DNA from: Microbacterium sp. B19
GTDB taxonomy: Bacteria; Actinomycetota; Actinomycetes; Actinomycetales; Microbacteriaceae
NCBI RefSeq assembly: GCF_000333395.1
Contig: NZ_BADA01000199.1
Coordinates: 1-34,811 of the forward strand
Direction: 5' to 3'
DNA length: 34,811 nucleotides
Shown: one piece after another, positions 14,419 to 23,064 of the stretch
Layout: each line of letters begins with the position of its first letter
Numbering within the stretch: the stretch's first letter is position 1
Made by a program: the position numbers and the translations under genes
Notes under the pieces: generated by a model
The model's database searches: none
What the model was told of the DNA's origin: nothing
Seen by the model: the letters and a program-made list of their open reading frames with translations, nothing else

Positions 14419-16583
14419 TGTCGCATGGTCTGATCGACCCCTCGAAGCTGCCGGGCCTCGACGTCGACCTCGCCGGCGTGACGCAGGCGGCCACGGACAT
14501 TTCTTCCCGTGCCGGCTCGATCCGTCAGGCGGGGACCGATGCGGCCTCCTCCTGGTCGGCCCTCCCCTCGGCGTACGAGTCGACCGGTGCCGAATCGGTC
14601 TACGCCGCGATGAATCCCGTGCGGGACGCCTCCGATCGCGTCGGCGGTGACCTGGCCTCGGTCGCCAGCGCCCTCAGCACCTGGGCGACGACCGTTCAAC
14701 CGATCCTCTCGCGCGTGGCCGACCTGCGCACGGATGCCGAGGCGTTCGTCGTCGAAGCGAACACCTTCCAGCCGCGCGTCACCACGACGGGCAACCTCGC
14801 CGTGACGTTCCTGCCGGTCCAGGTGGACAACTGGTGGGAAGACCCCGAGATGGTCCAGCGGAACGCGGACCTCGTCGACCAGGGGTACCTCCTCGGCGAG
14901 CAGCTGCGCGTTGCGAACGAAGACCTCGCGAACGCGATCCGCCGCGCAGCGGGACTGTCCACCACCACGGTCGCCGGCGCCGCGACGACAGCCCCCGACA
15001 ACCTGCAGACCGACTGGGGCAGTGCGTCGCCGCGCGAGGAGTCGTGCGCCGAGAAGACGATCGGCTTCCCGATGCACCTCACCGGTGGAGTGCTCACCGG
15101 TGCGTGGGACATGGTCGGCGGCCTCGGGATGCTGATCTACGGTTACGACTTCAAGAGCTGGCCGCCTCCCCCGCTGGGCGTGGTCGGCGATATGCAGGCT
15201 GGCAACTTCGTGGGCGCGGCGAATCATGGCAGTGCCTGGCTCTCCGGTTGGGTGCAGTCGTGGATCGGACTCGGTCATCTCGTGTCTGGCGTCTCGATGG
15301 GCTTCCTGGCGCCGGTGAAGTCGGAGATCGTGGCTCCCGGGCAGATCGCGGACCTGAAGTCGAAGGGTATCGACACCGGTTTCCTCGAGTGGGAGCAGCA
15401 GTGGACGCGTGACTCGTACCGGTCGTACATCGACCTTCTCGGGAGCTTCGTGGGGTACCACGCGCCGGAGGAGTGGTGGAACGCTTCGCCCGAGCAATGG
15501 GGCGAAGGGTGGTCGGACTGGGAAAAGGACCCGGGTGGCAACGCGGGCACGTCGCTGTTCAATTGGGCGACTCTGGTCGTCCCCGTGAAGGGCGGCGGCG
15601 CGATTCTCGATGCGCTCAAGGGTGGTCGTGCAGCGGAAGGCGTCGTCGACGATGCCGGCCGCGCAGGCTCGGCCGAGCGCTCGTCCGGTGCAGTGGAGTC
15701 GAACAGCTCGCATGTGAATCCCAGCGGACTGGTCGACGATGCGGCGCGGCTCGGCCGCGCCCGGGACGACCTGGCGAACTCGCTCGAACGTAGTCCCCTC
15801 GACGACGGCGGGACACTCATTGACGACATCCGGGGCGGCGACCACGTCGTGCGTCCCGATGCGGATCTGACTCCGGTGCACCCGGGTGGTCCCGACGCGC
15901 CGCCGCTTCACGTCGGAGACCCGGACGTCCCCGGCGTCCACCACGGCGTTGGGGGAGACCCGCCAGCCGTCCACCACGGCGACGGATCCGGCTCGTCGCC
16001 GGAGCGTCCCGGCGACGCGGGGCAAGGCCGAGCGGGATCGGGCACCGACGGATCGGGAGCCCCCGTAGATCCCAGCGGGCCGCCAGTCGCTGGCACGGTG
16101 GAGAACATCGGCGGCCACGACATCTGGCTGCCGGACGGCTTCACATACGAAGGTGGGGACATCGTGAGGCACCAGAACGGCCTTCCCGGGTCCCGAATCC
16201 CGGCCGAAGACTACGTCGGCCTCCGTGAGCGCTCGGTCCACAACGGAGGTTCTGACACACTCGTCCTCGGGCGGTTCTTGAAGGACGATCCCGCCTCGTA
16301 CATCGACGTCGCCAAGCGGGAGGGCGCAACGTTCTTCGACATGGGTCCGGAGTGGGGCCAGGCTGAAGCGAAGTACGGACTGAGCCCGCGCGATGACATG
16401 TTCGATTTCTTCAACCGCCCCGTGCTCGACGAGGCGATCCGGTCGGGGAAGACCATCCGGTTCTCGCACGACCCGTTCGCGAAAATCTCCGAGGGCAAGT
16501 TCCTCGAGATGGAAGCGCGTTACCTGGAAGCCCACGGGTTCACGATCATGGAGGATGCAAATGGCTGGATCGCTGTCCGATAA
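14418..16583 (+). CDS. Polymorphic toxin with WXG-like N-terminus and unrecognised C-terminal toxin domain
   Basis: A 721-residue protein with layered architecture. Residues about 1-120 are helical and WXG/ESX-like (AATDISSRAGSIRQAG, SSWSALPSAY, then LSTWATTVQPILSRVADL). Residues about 215-330 contain glycine-rich hydrophobic stretches (LTGGVLTGAWDMVGGLGM; GLGHLVSGVSMGFL) of the kind found in pretoxin or translocation regions. Residues about 483-563 form a Pro/Gly/Asp/His-rich linker. The final 158 residues are compact, with LPDGFTYEGGDIVRHQNG, VLGRFLKDDPASYIDVAKRE, TFFDMGPEWG and FNRPVLDEAI. I do not recognise this terminal domain. Two small homologous proteins follow immediately, as immunity genes do, the first overlapping by 23 bp. 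The GGATGCC word common in the core genome is missing from most of the gene. Confidence 0.85.
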   Translation: MSHGLIDPSKLPGLDVDLAGVTQAATDISSRAGSIRQAGTDAASSWSALPSAYESTGAESVYAAMNPVRDASDRVGGDLASVASALSTWATTVQPILSRVADLRTDAEAFVVEANTFQPRVTTTGNLAVTFLPVQVDNWWEDPEMVQRNADLVDQGYLLGEQLRVANEDLANAIRRAAGLSTTTVAGAATTAPDNLQTDWGSASPREESCAEKTIGFPMHLTGGVLTGAWDMVGGLGMLIYGYDFKSWPPPPLGVVGDMQAGNFVGAANHGSAWLSGWVQSWIGLGHLVSGVSMGFLAPVKSEIVAPGQIADLKSKGIDTGFLEWEQQWTRDSYRSYIDLLGSFVGYHAPEEWWNASPEQWGEGWSDWEKDPGGNAGTSLFNWATLVVPVKGGGAILDALKGGRAAEGVVDDAGRAGSAERSSGAVESNSSHVNPSGLVDDAARLGRARDDLANSLERSPLDDGGTLIDDIRGGDHVVRPDADLTPVHPGGPDAPPLHVGDPDVPGVHHGVGGDPPAVHHGDGSGSSPERPGDAGQGRAGSGTDGSGAPVDPSGPPVAGTVENIGGHDIWLPDGFTYEGGDIVRHQNGLPGSRIPAEDYVGLRERSVHNGGSDTLVLGRFLKDDPASYIDVAKREGATFFDMGPEWGQAEAKYGLSPRDDMFDFFNRPVLDEAIRSGKTIRFSHDPFAKISEGKFLEMEARYLEAHGFTIMEDANGWIAVR

Positions 16584-16929
16584 AGTCGCCGTTGATCTGG
16601 CGAAGGAATTCGTCTCCGCCTTCCGCGGCTTCTTCGGTGATCGGGTCGCCCGCTTCTCCGTCAAAGACATCGTGGAGGGAGACGGGCACACCGAGTTCTC
16701 GGTACTGTTCGACCTCTACGCGTTCTTCCCCCTCAGATTCAACTTCGACCGGGGGGCCTTCGGGTTCTCGATCGACTACGGCGAGCGCGGAGTTTCCGTC
16801 GCACCAGTGAAGGGGTGGCCGGAGTTCACTGACCTTGCCCTCATCGCTGCGGAACTGGATCGGGAAATCCGGCTGCGGATCCCCGAGAAGTTCCTCGAGG
16901 ACCGCGGGTGGGCTGAGCCGCTCGTATAA
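16561..16929 (+). CDS. Putative cognate immunity protein 1
   Basis: A 122-residue acidic soluble protein. Its ATG lies inside the toxin gene (23-bp overlap), with GGAGG six bases upstream, ensuring coupled synthesis with the toxin. The C-terminal half FGFSIDYGERGVSVAPVKGWPEFTDL ... IAAELDREIRLRIPEKFLEDRGW aligns clearly with the next gene (FGFEIPF ... LREVDRRTRLRIPDKYL). No named family recognised. Position, size and coupling make it the best candidate for neutralising the C-terminal toxin domain; a secretion-accessory role is the alternative. Confidence 0.72.
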   Translation: MAGSLSDKVAVDLAKEFVSAFRGFFGDRVARFSVKDIVEGDGHTEFSVLFDLYAFFPLRFNFDRGAFGFSIDYGERGVSVAPVKGWPEFTDLALIAAELDREIRLRIPEKFLEDRGWAEPLV

Positions 16930-17001
16930 CGCAAGCCAGAGGCTGCCCGCGAGCACGTCTTGTGCGCGAGCCGATCCTGCCGGACGGAAATGGAGGCTGG
17001 T

Positions 17002-17361
17002 ATGCGAGTTTCTGAGCAGATGGCGCAACTGGCAAGAAGATTCAGCAACGCGCTCCAGGAGGTTTTCGGACCTGAACAGGCCGCTCTGATCTTTCGCGAG
17101 GTGCGTGAGGGCGATCGCCCGGCGCTTCAGGCATCGTTCGTGCTCTACGAGTATTGGCAGATCGACTTCGGGTATGAGGACGGCATCTTCGGCTTCGAGA
17201 TCCCTTTCCGCTCATCGTCGGCAGCGGTTCTTCTCGGACCCACGAGGGATTGGACGCTTGAGGACCTCGATGGCCTCCTTCGGGAGGTCGACCGCCGCAC
17301 CAGACTTCGTATTCCCGATAAGTACCTGGCGGCGCGCGAGGCTGATGGGCTGCGGGCTTGA
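17002..17361 (+). CDS. Putative immunity protein 2, paralogue of the preceding gene
   Basis: A 119-residue protein, MRVSEQMAQLARRFSNALQEVF onward, with GGAGG five bases before the ATG. It shares the framework EGD-x-x-FxLY-x-x-x-x-xFxxxxGxFGFxI and RLRIPxKYL with the gene at 16561 but is strongly diverged (roughly a quarter to a third identical by eye). Such arrays of diverged immunity paralogues usually protect against toxin variants carried by kin or competitors. It is 72 bp downstream of its paralogue and likely in the same transcript. Confidence 0.68.
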   Translation: MRVSEQMAQLARRFSNALQEVFGPEQAALIFREVREGDRPALQASFVLYEYWQIDFGYEDGIFGFEIPFRSSSAAVLLGPTRDWTLEDLDGLLREVDRRTRLRIPDKYLAAREADGLRA

Positions 17362-17413
17362 TCCGCTTCGCGGGCGTCAGCCCCATCCGTACACGCATCG
17401 GGGTTACGGCGGG

Positions 17414-17938
17414 ATGACGGACGTGACCTTGGACGACGAACTGATCTCCTTCGCCGCGCGCGCGGGATTTGCGCCGAACAGGGAGGGCGCGGACTCGCTG
17501 ACGCTGGCGAACAACGGAGGTGAAATCCGTTACACGGTCTCCCCGCACCAGGGCGGGTACCTCCTTTCCTCTGCCGAACGGGCGGAAGAGCCCGAGGGTC
17601 TGATGTGGGCTGCCGAACTCCGTCATCTGGAGGTCATGCTCGCGCGCTTGCTTGCGGTCGCACTGCGATCCCGCGAGGGAAGGGGGCCGGTGCGTCTGCC
17701 ATTCGGATGGGAGGAGGCCGCAGACGGATTCGAGGTCATCGATTTCGGGGACGGGTGGACAGGCTTGGAGCACGGCGGAGACGAGCTCGCGCTGAAGGTT
17801 GCCGATCGCAACCCTCTCCACCCCGTGATCCAACTCTCCTATCTCCTCGTCGGTGACTTCGACGACGTACTCGTCTCGTTGTCGTCCGCTGACGGTGCCC
17901 CCCTCCTCAGCCCCTACATCCGGCCGCCCCGCCGGTGA
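17414..17938 (+). CDS. Imm61-like immunity protein
   Basis: A 174-residue protein starting MTDVTLDDELISFAARAGF. The pattern NNGGEIRYTVSPHQGGYLLSSAERAEEPEGLMWAA, then AELRHLEVMLARLLAVALRSREG, then a late GFEVIDFGDGWTGLEHGG resembles the Imm61 immunity family of actinobacterial polymorphic toxin systems. A soluble cytosolic protein, 52 bp after the second immunity paralogue. Its own cognate toxin is not in the window, so it may be an orphan immunity gene retained in the cassette. The ATG at 17414 has only a weak GGCGGG upstream. Confidence 0.65.
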   Translation: MTDVTLDDELISFAARAGFAPNREGADSLTLANNGGEIRYTVSPHQGGYLLSSAERAEEPEGLMWAAELRHLEVMLARLLAVALRSREGRGPVRLPFGWEEAADGFEVIDFGDGWTGLEHGGDELALKVADRNPLHPVIQLSYLLVGDFDDVLVSLSSADGAPLLSPYIRPPRR

Positions 17939-18006
17939 TGCTTCCCGTGCGCCTCGTCGATCGGGGCATCCTGCGTTGCGTGGGTCGTTTCGCCTGACCC
18001 CGTAAC

Positions 18007-18080
18007 CCCGCGAGACTGCATCCGCCTGACATCTCCATTGCAGGCTGCCGCGGTTTCGTCAGCGGCGTGCAGTCTCGGCG
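18007..18080. repeat. Family 1 palindromic repeat, copy 2
   Basis: Bounded by CCGCGAGACTGCATCC and GTGCAGTCTCGGCG, with inner TGACATCTCCATTGCAG. It lies in the gap between the Imm61-like gene and the ABC exporter. Confidence 0.8.
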
Positions 18081-18118
18081 AATCGCCCGGCACCCGCCCG
18101 CACCCGCGCACCCACCCG

Positions 18119-18172
18119 GCCGTGACAGCGCCGTGACAGCGCCCTCGCGGCCGTGACAGCGGCGCGACAGGG
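18119..18172. repeat. Short direct repeats upstream of the ABC exporter
   Basis: GCCGTGACAGCG occurs three times (about 18119, 18131 and 18150), followed by a degenerate GCGCGACAG. They lie 20-75 bp before the ATP-binding gene and could be a regulator site or -35-like elements (GTGACA). Confidence 0.5.
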
Positions 18173-18181
18173 CGCCCGGCG

Positions 18182-18187
18182 CATCCT
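18182..18187 (+). promoter_or_regulatory. -10 box for the ABC exporter operon
   Basis: CATCCT followed by six bases and the ATG at 18194 fits a leaderless start; the -35 region is unclear. Confidence 0.3.
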
Positions 18188-18193
18188 GTCGTC

Positions 18194-19204
18194 ATGACCA
18201 CCTCATCCACCCGCGTTCCCGCGGTGCGAGCCGAAGGGCTCGTCAAGACGTTCGGCTCGAACAGGGCCGTCGACGGCGTCGATCTCGTCGTCGAAGCCGG
18301 GACCGTCTACGGCGTTCTCGGCCCCAACGGTGCCGGCAAGACCACCACCATCAGCATGCTCACGACGCTGCTGCGTCCCGACGGCGGGCGGGCCGAGATC
18401 TTCGGCCACGACGTCGTGAAGGACGCGCACATCGTGCGGCAGCTCATCGGCCTCACCGGGCAGTTCGCCTCCGTCGACGAGAAGCTCTCGGCCACCGAGA
18501 ACCTCATCATCTTCGCGCGCCTGCTCGGCCTGTCGCGGACCGATGCCCGCCGCAAGTCCACCGAGCTCCTCGAGGAGTTCGGCCTCACCGAGGCGGCATC
18601 CAGGCCCCTGGCGAAGTTCTCCGGCGGCATGCGCCGTCGCCTCGACCTCGCGGCATCCCTCATCGCCCAGCCGCCGCTCATCTTCCTCGACGAGCCGACC
18701 ACGGGCCTCGACCCCCGCACCCGCGGGCAGATGTGGGACACGATCCGGCGGCTGGTCTCGACCGGCTCCACGGTCGTCCTCACGACGCAGTACCTCGACG
18801 AGGCCGACCAGCTCGCCGACCGCATCGCCGTGATCGACCGCGGGCGCGTCGTCGCCGAGGGCACGGCGCTCGAGCTCAAGGCATCCGTCGGTCAGGCGTC
18901 GCTGGTGCTGCGCCTGCAGCCGGGCTCCGACCTCGAGGTCGCGCGCGCCACCATCGCGCGGGTCCTGGATGCCACGGCCATCGTGTCTCCGGAGGCGGCG
19001 CGCCTCACGGTGCCGATGTCCGACCCCGATGAGGTCACCGACCTGCTCGTGGCGTTCCGCACGGCCGGCGTGCACCTGAGCGAGTTCAGCGTGCAGCAGC
19101 CGACCCTCGACGAGGTGTTCCTCACGCTCACCGGCAGCGGAGTGCCGGCCGACGACGACGCGGCGCGCGAAACCGCCGCCGACCTGGAAGGAGTCCGCTC
19201 ATGA
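18194..19204 (+). CDS. DrrA-type ABC exporter ATP-binding protein
   Basis: A 336-residue ATPase. Walker A is GPNGAGKTT at residues 43-51, the signature FSGGMRRRLDL lies near 140, and Walker B with the D-loop is LIFLDEPTTGLD near 160. Its length, and the C-terminal extension (LRLQPGSDLEVARATIARVLDA onward, ending LDEVFLTLTG), match the daunorubicin-resistance DrrA family, which powers export of hydrophobic drugs or lipids. It overlaps the downstream permease gene by four bases (ATGA), so they form one operon. A convergent AfsR-like regulator shares the 3' end of the operon. Substrate is unknown. Confidence 0.92.
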   Translation: MTTSSTRVPAVRAEGLVKTFGSNRAVDGVDLVVEAGTVYGVLGPNGAGKTTTISMLTTLLRPDGGRAEIFGHDVVKDAHIVRQLIGLTGQFASVDEKLSATENLIIFARLLGLSRTDARRKSTELLEEFGLTEAASRPLAKFSGGMRRRLDLAASLIAQPPLIFLDEPTTGLDPRTRGQMWDTIRRLVSTGSTVVLTTQYLDEADQLADRIAVIDRGRVVAEGTALELKASVGQASLVLRLQPGSDLEVARATIARVLDATAIVSPEAARLTVPMSDPDEVTDLLVAFRTAGVHLSEFSVQQPTLDEVFLTLTGSGVPADDDAARETAADLEGVRS

Positions 19205-20004
19205 CCGCGATCACGATTCCGCGCGACCTGCCCCACACCGCGGGGCTGGGTCAGACGTTCCGCAACACCCTGACGATGGCGTGGCGCGGGCTGCTGAAGA
19301 TCCGCCGCACCCCCGAGCAGCTCATCGACGTCACGGTGCAGCCGATCCTGTTCACCCTGATGTTCACGTACATCTTCGGCGGCGCGATCGCCGGCGATGT
19401 CGCGAGCTACCTGCCGATCATCATCCCCGGCATCCTCGTCCAGACCGTCATCACGACCTCGGTCGTGACCGGCGTGCAGCTGCGTGAGGACATGGACAAG
19501 GGCGTGTTCGACCGGTTCCGATCCTTGCCGATCGCGCGCATCGCCCCGCTGTCCGGCGCGCTGCTGGCCGACACGGTCCGCTACGCGATCGCGACGACGC
19601 TGACCTTCACGATGGGGTTCATCATGGGCTTCCGTCCGGAGGGCGGACTCGGTGCGGTGGTCGTCGCGGGTCTGCTCGTGATCGTGTGCTCGTGGGCGAT
19701 CAGCTGGATCTTCGCGTTCTTCGGTGTGATCGCCCGCACCGCGTCGAGCGTCCAGGGGGTGTCGATCCTGATCCTGTTCCCGCTGACGTTCCTCTCGAAC
19801 GCCTTCGTGCCCTCCAACACGATGCCGTCGTGGCTGCAGTGGTTCGTCGACATCAACCCGGTGTCCCACCTGGTCACGGCCGTGCGCGACCTGGTCAACA
19901 GCGGCACGCTCGGCTCCGACGCCGTCGTGTCGCTCATCGGGGCGGCCGTCATCGTGGCGGTGTTCGCGCCGCTGACGGTCCGCGCCTACATGCGCAAGGC
20001 CTAG
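19201..20004 (+). CDS. DrrB-type ABC-2 permease
   Basis: A 267-residue membrane protein of the ABC-2 type with six hydrophobic segments. The N-terminal coupling region is TLTMAWRGLLKIRRTPEQLIDVTVQPI, followed by LFTLMFTYIFGGAI, and the conserved fifth-helix region LFPLTFLSNAFVPSNTMPSWLQWFVDINPVSHL is typical of DrrB/NodJ-like proteins. It pairs with the ATPase encoded just upstream (four-base overlap) to form an exporter in the cytoplasmic membrane. The stop codon TAG lies within CTAG, which is also the stop of the convergent AfsR-like gene. Confidence 0.92.
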   Translation: MTAITIPRDLPHTAGLGQTFRNTLTMAWRGLLKIRRTPEQLIDVTVQPILFTLMFTYIFGGAIAGDVASYLPIIIPGILVQTVITTSVVTGVQLREDMDKGVFDRFRSLPIARIAPLSGALLADTVRYAIATTLTFTMGFIMGFRPEGGLGAVVVAGLLVIVCSWAISWIFAFFGVIARTASSVQGVSILILFPLTFLSNAFVPSNTMPSWLQWFVDINPVSHLVTAVRDLVNSGTLGSDAVVSLIGAAVIVAVFAPLTVRAYMRKA

Positions 20005-22832
20005 TCGAGCAGCGCCAGGAGCACGTCGGCATCCACTTCTCCGAGAAGGATGCCGGGCGCGGATGCCGGGATCTCTCCGGTGTCCGCGCCGAGGCGTTCC
20101 TCCACCCACCGCCAGAACGGTTCGCGCTCGTCGGCGGCGCCGCGGACGGTCGCGGCGCGGGCGAGCGTCTCGCGCGCGGTGTCCGCTCGCCCGACGGCGG
20201 CGTTCCAACCGGCGACGGCGACGAGGACGGATGCCACGACCGGGTGGTCGTGCGATCGGACCGCGAGGGGCACCGCTTCCCGCAAGGCGGCGCGAGCTTC
20301 GTCGGGGCGGTCGAGCAGCAGGAGCGCCTCGGCGCGCTGCGCACCCGCCCAGGCCTTGATCTGCTCGGGGAACCCCGGTTCGAGGCGGATCGCCTGCGAC
20401 TGGCGGAGAGCCGCGGTGCCGTCTCCGGCGGAGATCTCGACCTGGGCCGCGGCCATGCGCGCCTGCGACAGCGCACGGACCGACCCGTCCGCGGCGGCGG
20501 TCGTCTCCATCTCGGCCGCGCGCTCGCGGGCCTCGTCCAGCCGACCGAGCCGGAGCAGGATGCCGACGGCCTGGGCCTGCATCTGCAGGAGGTCGGCCAC
20601 CGAGGTCATCCCCGCCACCACCTCGAAGCCGGTGTCGGTCACCTCCAGAGCCTCGTCGAGCCGCCCGGCGAGAATGAGCCACTCGGACCACAGCTGGCTC
20701 GAGATGCCCGCGCCCCACGGGTCGCCGACCTCGGTGAACAGCCGCAGCGCCTTCTCGCTCTCGACTCCGAGGACCTCGACGTCGCCGGCGTTCACCGCCG
20801 CGCCGGCGCGGACGACGTGCAGCATCGCGCGCGACCACGGGGGCGCGGCCTCCAGCTCGGCGTCCGAGACGCGGACGCGCCAGGGCCCGGAGAACCCCGC
20901 TTCGGTGGCTTCGAGCACCGTTTCGGCGAGGCTCAGCAGCGGACCGGCGAGCACGGTCACCTCCGACGGGTGCCGGCGCGCGGCCTCCACGAGGACGTCC
21001 CGGCGCGCGGCGAACGTGGCGCGGTCGAACGTCGACGCCTGCCCCGGTTCGGGGAAAGAGGCCGAGAACAGCGCGAGCGCCTCGATCACGACGTCGGATT
21101 CGTCTTCGAGCGGAGAATCGGGGTCGGCGAAGGCCGCGAGCGCCGGCCGCAACTCCTCCATGCGCTCGCGCACGGCCCACGCCCACAGGAGGGCGCGGAG
21201 CAACCGGCGTCCGGGCCGGCGGTCCGCCGAGGCCGCGCGGGTACGGAGCGCCGCCGACATGTTCTCCTCGTTGGCGTCGAACCAGGCGAGACCCGCGCGG
21301 AGTCCCGGCCCGCGCATCGTCCGCTCATGAGCGGCCGCGAGCACGGTGAGCACGTCGGCGGCGCGCTCGCGGTACTCCGTCTCGGCGCCCTCGGCGCGCA
21401 GCCGGTCGAGCCCGTACTCCCGCACCGTCTCGAGGAGGCGGAAGCGACCGTCGCGCCGCACGAGCAGCGATCGGTCGACGAGGGCGTCGAAGACCGTGGC
21501 ATCCACCCCGAACGCCTCCGCGATGGCGGCGGCGTCGCCGCTCCCGATGCCGTCGGGGAACACCGAAGAGGCGCGCAGCGCCACCCGTTCGGGGTCGGTG
21601 AGGGTGTCCCAGCTCCAGTCGATGAGGGCGCGGAGCGTCCGGTGGCGGTCGGGGCTCAGCCGCGGCCCGTTGGCGAGCAGCGCGAACCGGTCGCTGAGTC
21701 CGGCGTCGATCTCCGCGAGCGTGAGCGTGCGGGCGCGGGCGGCAGCGAGCTCGATCGCGAGGGGGAGGCCGTCGAGGCGCTGCACGATGCGCGCGGCCGT
21801 TTCGCGCTCGTCGGGGGCGGGTGGGATGCCACGCGCCGACCGCACGCGCCGGGCGAACAGTTCGTCGGCGTCGAGGGCGGGCAGCGGGCCGAGGTCGACG
21901 AAGGCCTCGCCGATGACGCCGAGCGGTTCGCGGCTCGTGGCCAGGATCCGGAGGCCCGGAGTGCTCAGCAGCAGGGTCTGGGCGACCTCGGCCGCCTCTC
22001 GGATCACGTGCTCGCAGTTGTCGAGGACGATCACGACCTCGCGTCCGGCGACGGCCTCGATCACGCGGTAGCGGGGGCTCGTCGGGGCGCTCGCCGCGGT
22101 CTCGTTCAGACGGATGCCATGGCCCACCGCCCCCGCGATCGCCGCCCACACCTCTCCCGTCGCGGCGGGGGCCAGCTCGACCACGAGCGCGTCCGCGGTC
22201 GCGCGCACGGTCTCGAGGGCGAGCGTGGTCTTGCCCGCCCCGCCGGGCCCGATCACCGTCACGAGCCGGTCGGTCGTGAGGCGGTCGCGGATGGCATCCA
22301 ATTCGTCGGCGCGCCCGACGAGGCCGGTGATCGCCGCCGGGACGACGGGCGCCTGGGGTGCCGGGCTCGGGGCCGCGGCGGTGAGGCGTTCGGCGTGGCC
22401 GCGGTCCTGCCACAGGTCGCGGACGAGCCAGTCGAACCCGTCGTGCGGGATCCACGGGTCGCCGGTCCAGAGGGCGAGCGCGTCGCGGGCGCGACCCGGA
22501 TCGTTCTCGGCGCGCGCGGCGGCGACGAGGTCCTGGAACCGGGTGATGTCGATGTCGTCGCGGGACAGTTCGAGGCGATACCCGCCGGGAACCGACGCGA
22601 GGAGCCCGTCGGGGAGTGTCCGCCGCAGGCGCGATGCGAGCGACTGCAGCGACGCCCGCGGGTCCTCGGGGGCGTCGGTCGGCCAGACGTCGTCGGCGAG
22701 CGCGCGGTAGCCGACGGTGGTTCCGGCGTCGACGGCGAGGCGCAGCAGCAGAGCCTGCTGTCCGCGCCCGGGGACCGCTCCCTCGTCCGCGCCCCACGAC
22801 ACGGAGAGGCCGCCGAAGAACCTCACCTGCAC
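20001..22832 (-). CDS. AfsR/SARP-like ATPase transcriptional regulator with TPR region
   Basis: A 943-residue regulator. Residues about 1-95 form an OmpR-type winged helix (MQVRFFGGLSVSW, then RLRRTLPDGLLASVPGGYRLEL), followed by a short BTAD-like helical segment to about 150. The NB-ARC/STAND ATPase follows: P-loop GPGGAGKT at 195-202, Walker B VVIVLDNCEHV, and LATSREPLGV (sensor). The C-terminal 400 residues are helical, TPR-like, with repeated LLRLGRLDEARERA-type units. Such proteins integrate signals to activate secondary metabolism or transport. GTG 22832 is preferred because a TAGAGT box lies exactly seven bases before it; GTG 22841 would add three residues. Its stop shares CTAG with the exporter permease, so read-through could produce antisense RNA to the exporter. 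Confidence 0.88.
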   Translation of the reverse strand: MQVRFFGGLSVSWGADEGAVPGRGQQALLLRLAVDAGTTVGYRALADDVWPTDAPEDPRASLQSLASRLRRTLPDGLLASVPGGYRLELSRDDIDITRFQDLVAAARAENDPGRARDALALWTGDPWIPHDGFDWLVRDLWQDRGHAERLTAAAPSPAPQAPVVPAAITGLVGRADELDAIRDRLTTDRLVTVIGPGGAGKTTLALETVRATADALVVELAPAATGEVWAAIAGAVGHGIRLNETAASAPTSPRYRVIEAVAGREVVIVLDNCEHVIREAAEVAQTLLLSTPGLRILATSREPLGVIGEAFVDLGPLPALDADELFARRVRSARGIPPAPDERETAARIVQRLDGLPLAIELAAARARTLTLAEIDAGLSDRFALLANGPRLSPDRHRTLRALIDWSWDTLTDPERVALRASSVFPDGIGSGDAAAIAEAFGVDATVFDALVDRSLLVRRDGRFRLLETVREYGLDRLRAEGAETEYRERAADVLTVLAAAHERTMRGPGLRAGLAWFDANEENMSAALRTRAASADRRPGRRLLRALLWAWAVRERMEELRPALAAFADPDSPLEDESDVVIEALALFSASFPEPGQASTFDRATFAARRDVLVEAARRHPSEVTVLAGPLLSLAETVLEATEAGFSGPWRVRVSDAELEAAPPWSRAMLHVVRAGAAVNAGDVEVLGVESEKALRLFTEVGDPWGAGISSQLWSEWLILAGRLDEALEVTDTGFEVVAGMTSVADLLQMQAQAVGILLRLGRLDEARERAAEMETTAAADGSVRALSQARMAAAQVEISAGDGTAALRQSQAIRLEPGFPEQIKAWAGAQRAEALLLLDRPDEARAALREAVPLAVRSHDHPVVASVLVAVAGWNAAVGRADTARETLARAATVRGAADEREPFWRWVEERLGADTGEIPASAPGILLGEVDADVLLALLD

Positions 22833-22839
22833 GCTGTTC

Positions 22840-22847
22840 ACTCTAGG
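22840..22847 (-). promoter_or_regulatory. -10 box of the AfsR-like gene
   Basis: Minus-strand TAGAGT (22847-22842), then seven bases, then GTG at 22832: a leaderless layout. No convincing -35 hexamer. Confidence 0.4.
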
Positions 22848-22923
22848 TCCGCGGGCGGCGGGGCCGTGCGGGCGGCGGCGTGGGCCGCGGTGCGGGCGGC
22901 GCTGGCCGTGAGGGTGGGTGCGG

Positions 22924-22997
22924 GCCGCGAGACTGCATCTGCGTGACATCTCGGTTGCAGCGTGCAGTGGGTTTGTCAGCCGGATGCAGTTTCGGCG
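22924..22997. repeat. Family 1 palindromic repeat, copy 3
   Basis: Bounded by GCCGCGAGACTGCATCTG and GGATGCAGTTTCGGCG; inner arms GTGACA / TTGTCAG and centre CTCGGTTGCAGCGTGCAGTG. Same orientation as copy 4, 203 bp away. The 22848-23178 gap contains no gene, only this family. Confidence 0.85.
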
Positions 22998-23064
22998 TTC
23001 CCGCCCCCGCCCGAGCCCCGGCCGCGCCGCAGTCCGACCCGCGGCCCGGCCGCGCGGGTTGCCC

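Noticed and set aside
14412..16691. 759-codon open frame on the minus strand
   Set aside because: Antisense to the toxin gene, whose domains, ribosome-binding site and overlaps are clear.
19686..22946. 1086-codon open frame on the plus strand
   Set aside because: Antisense to the AfsR-like gene, with Arg/Gly/Glu-rich composition and no motif.
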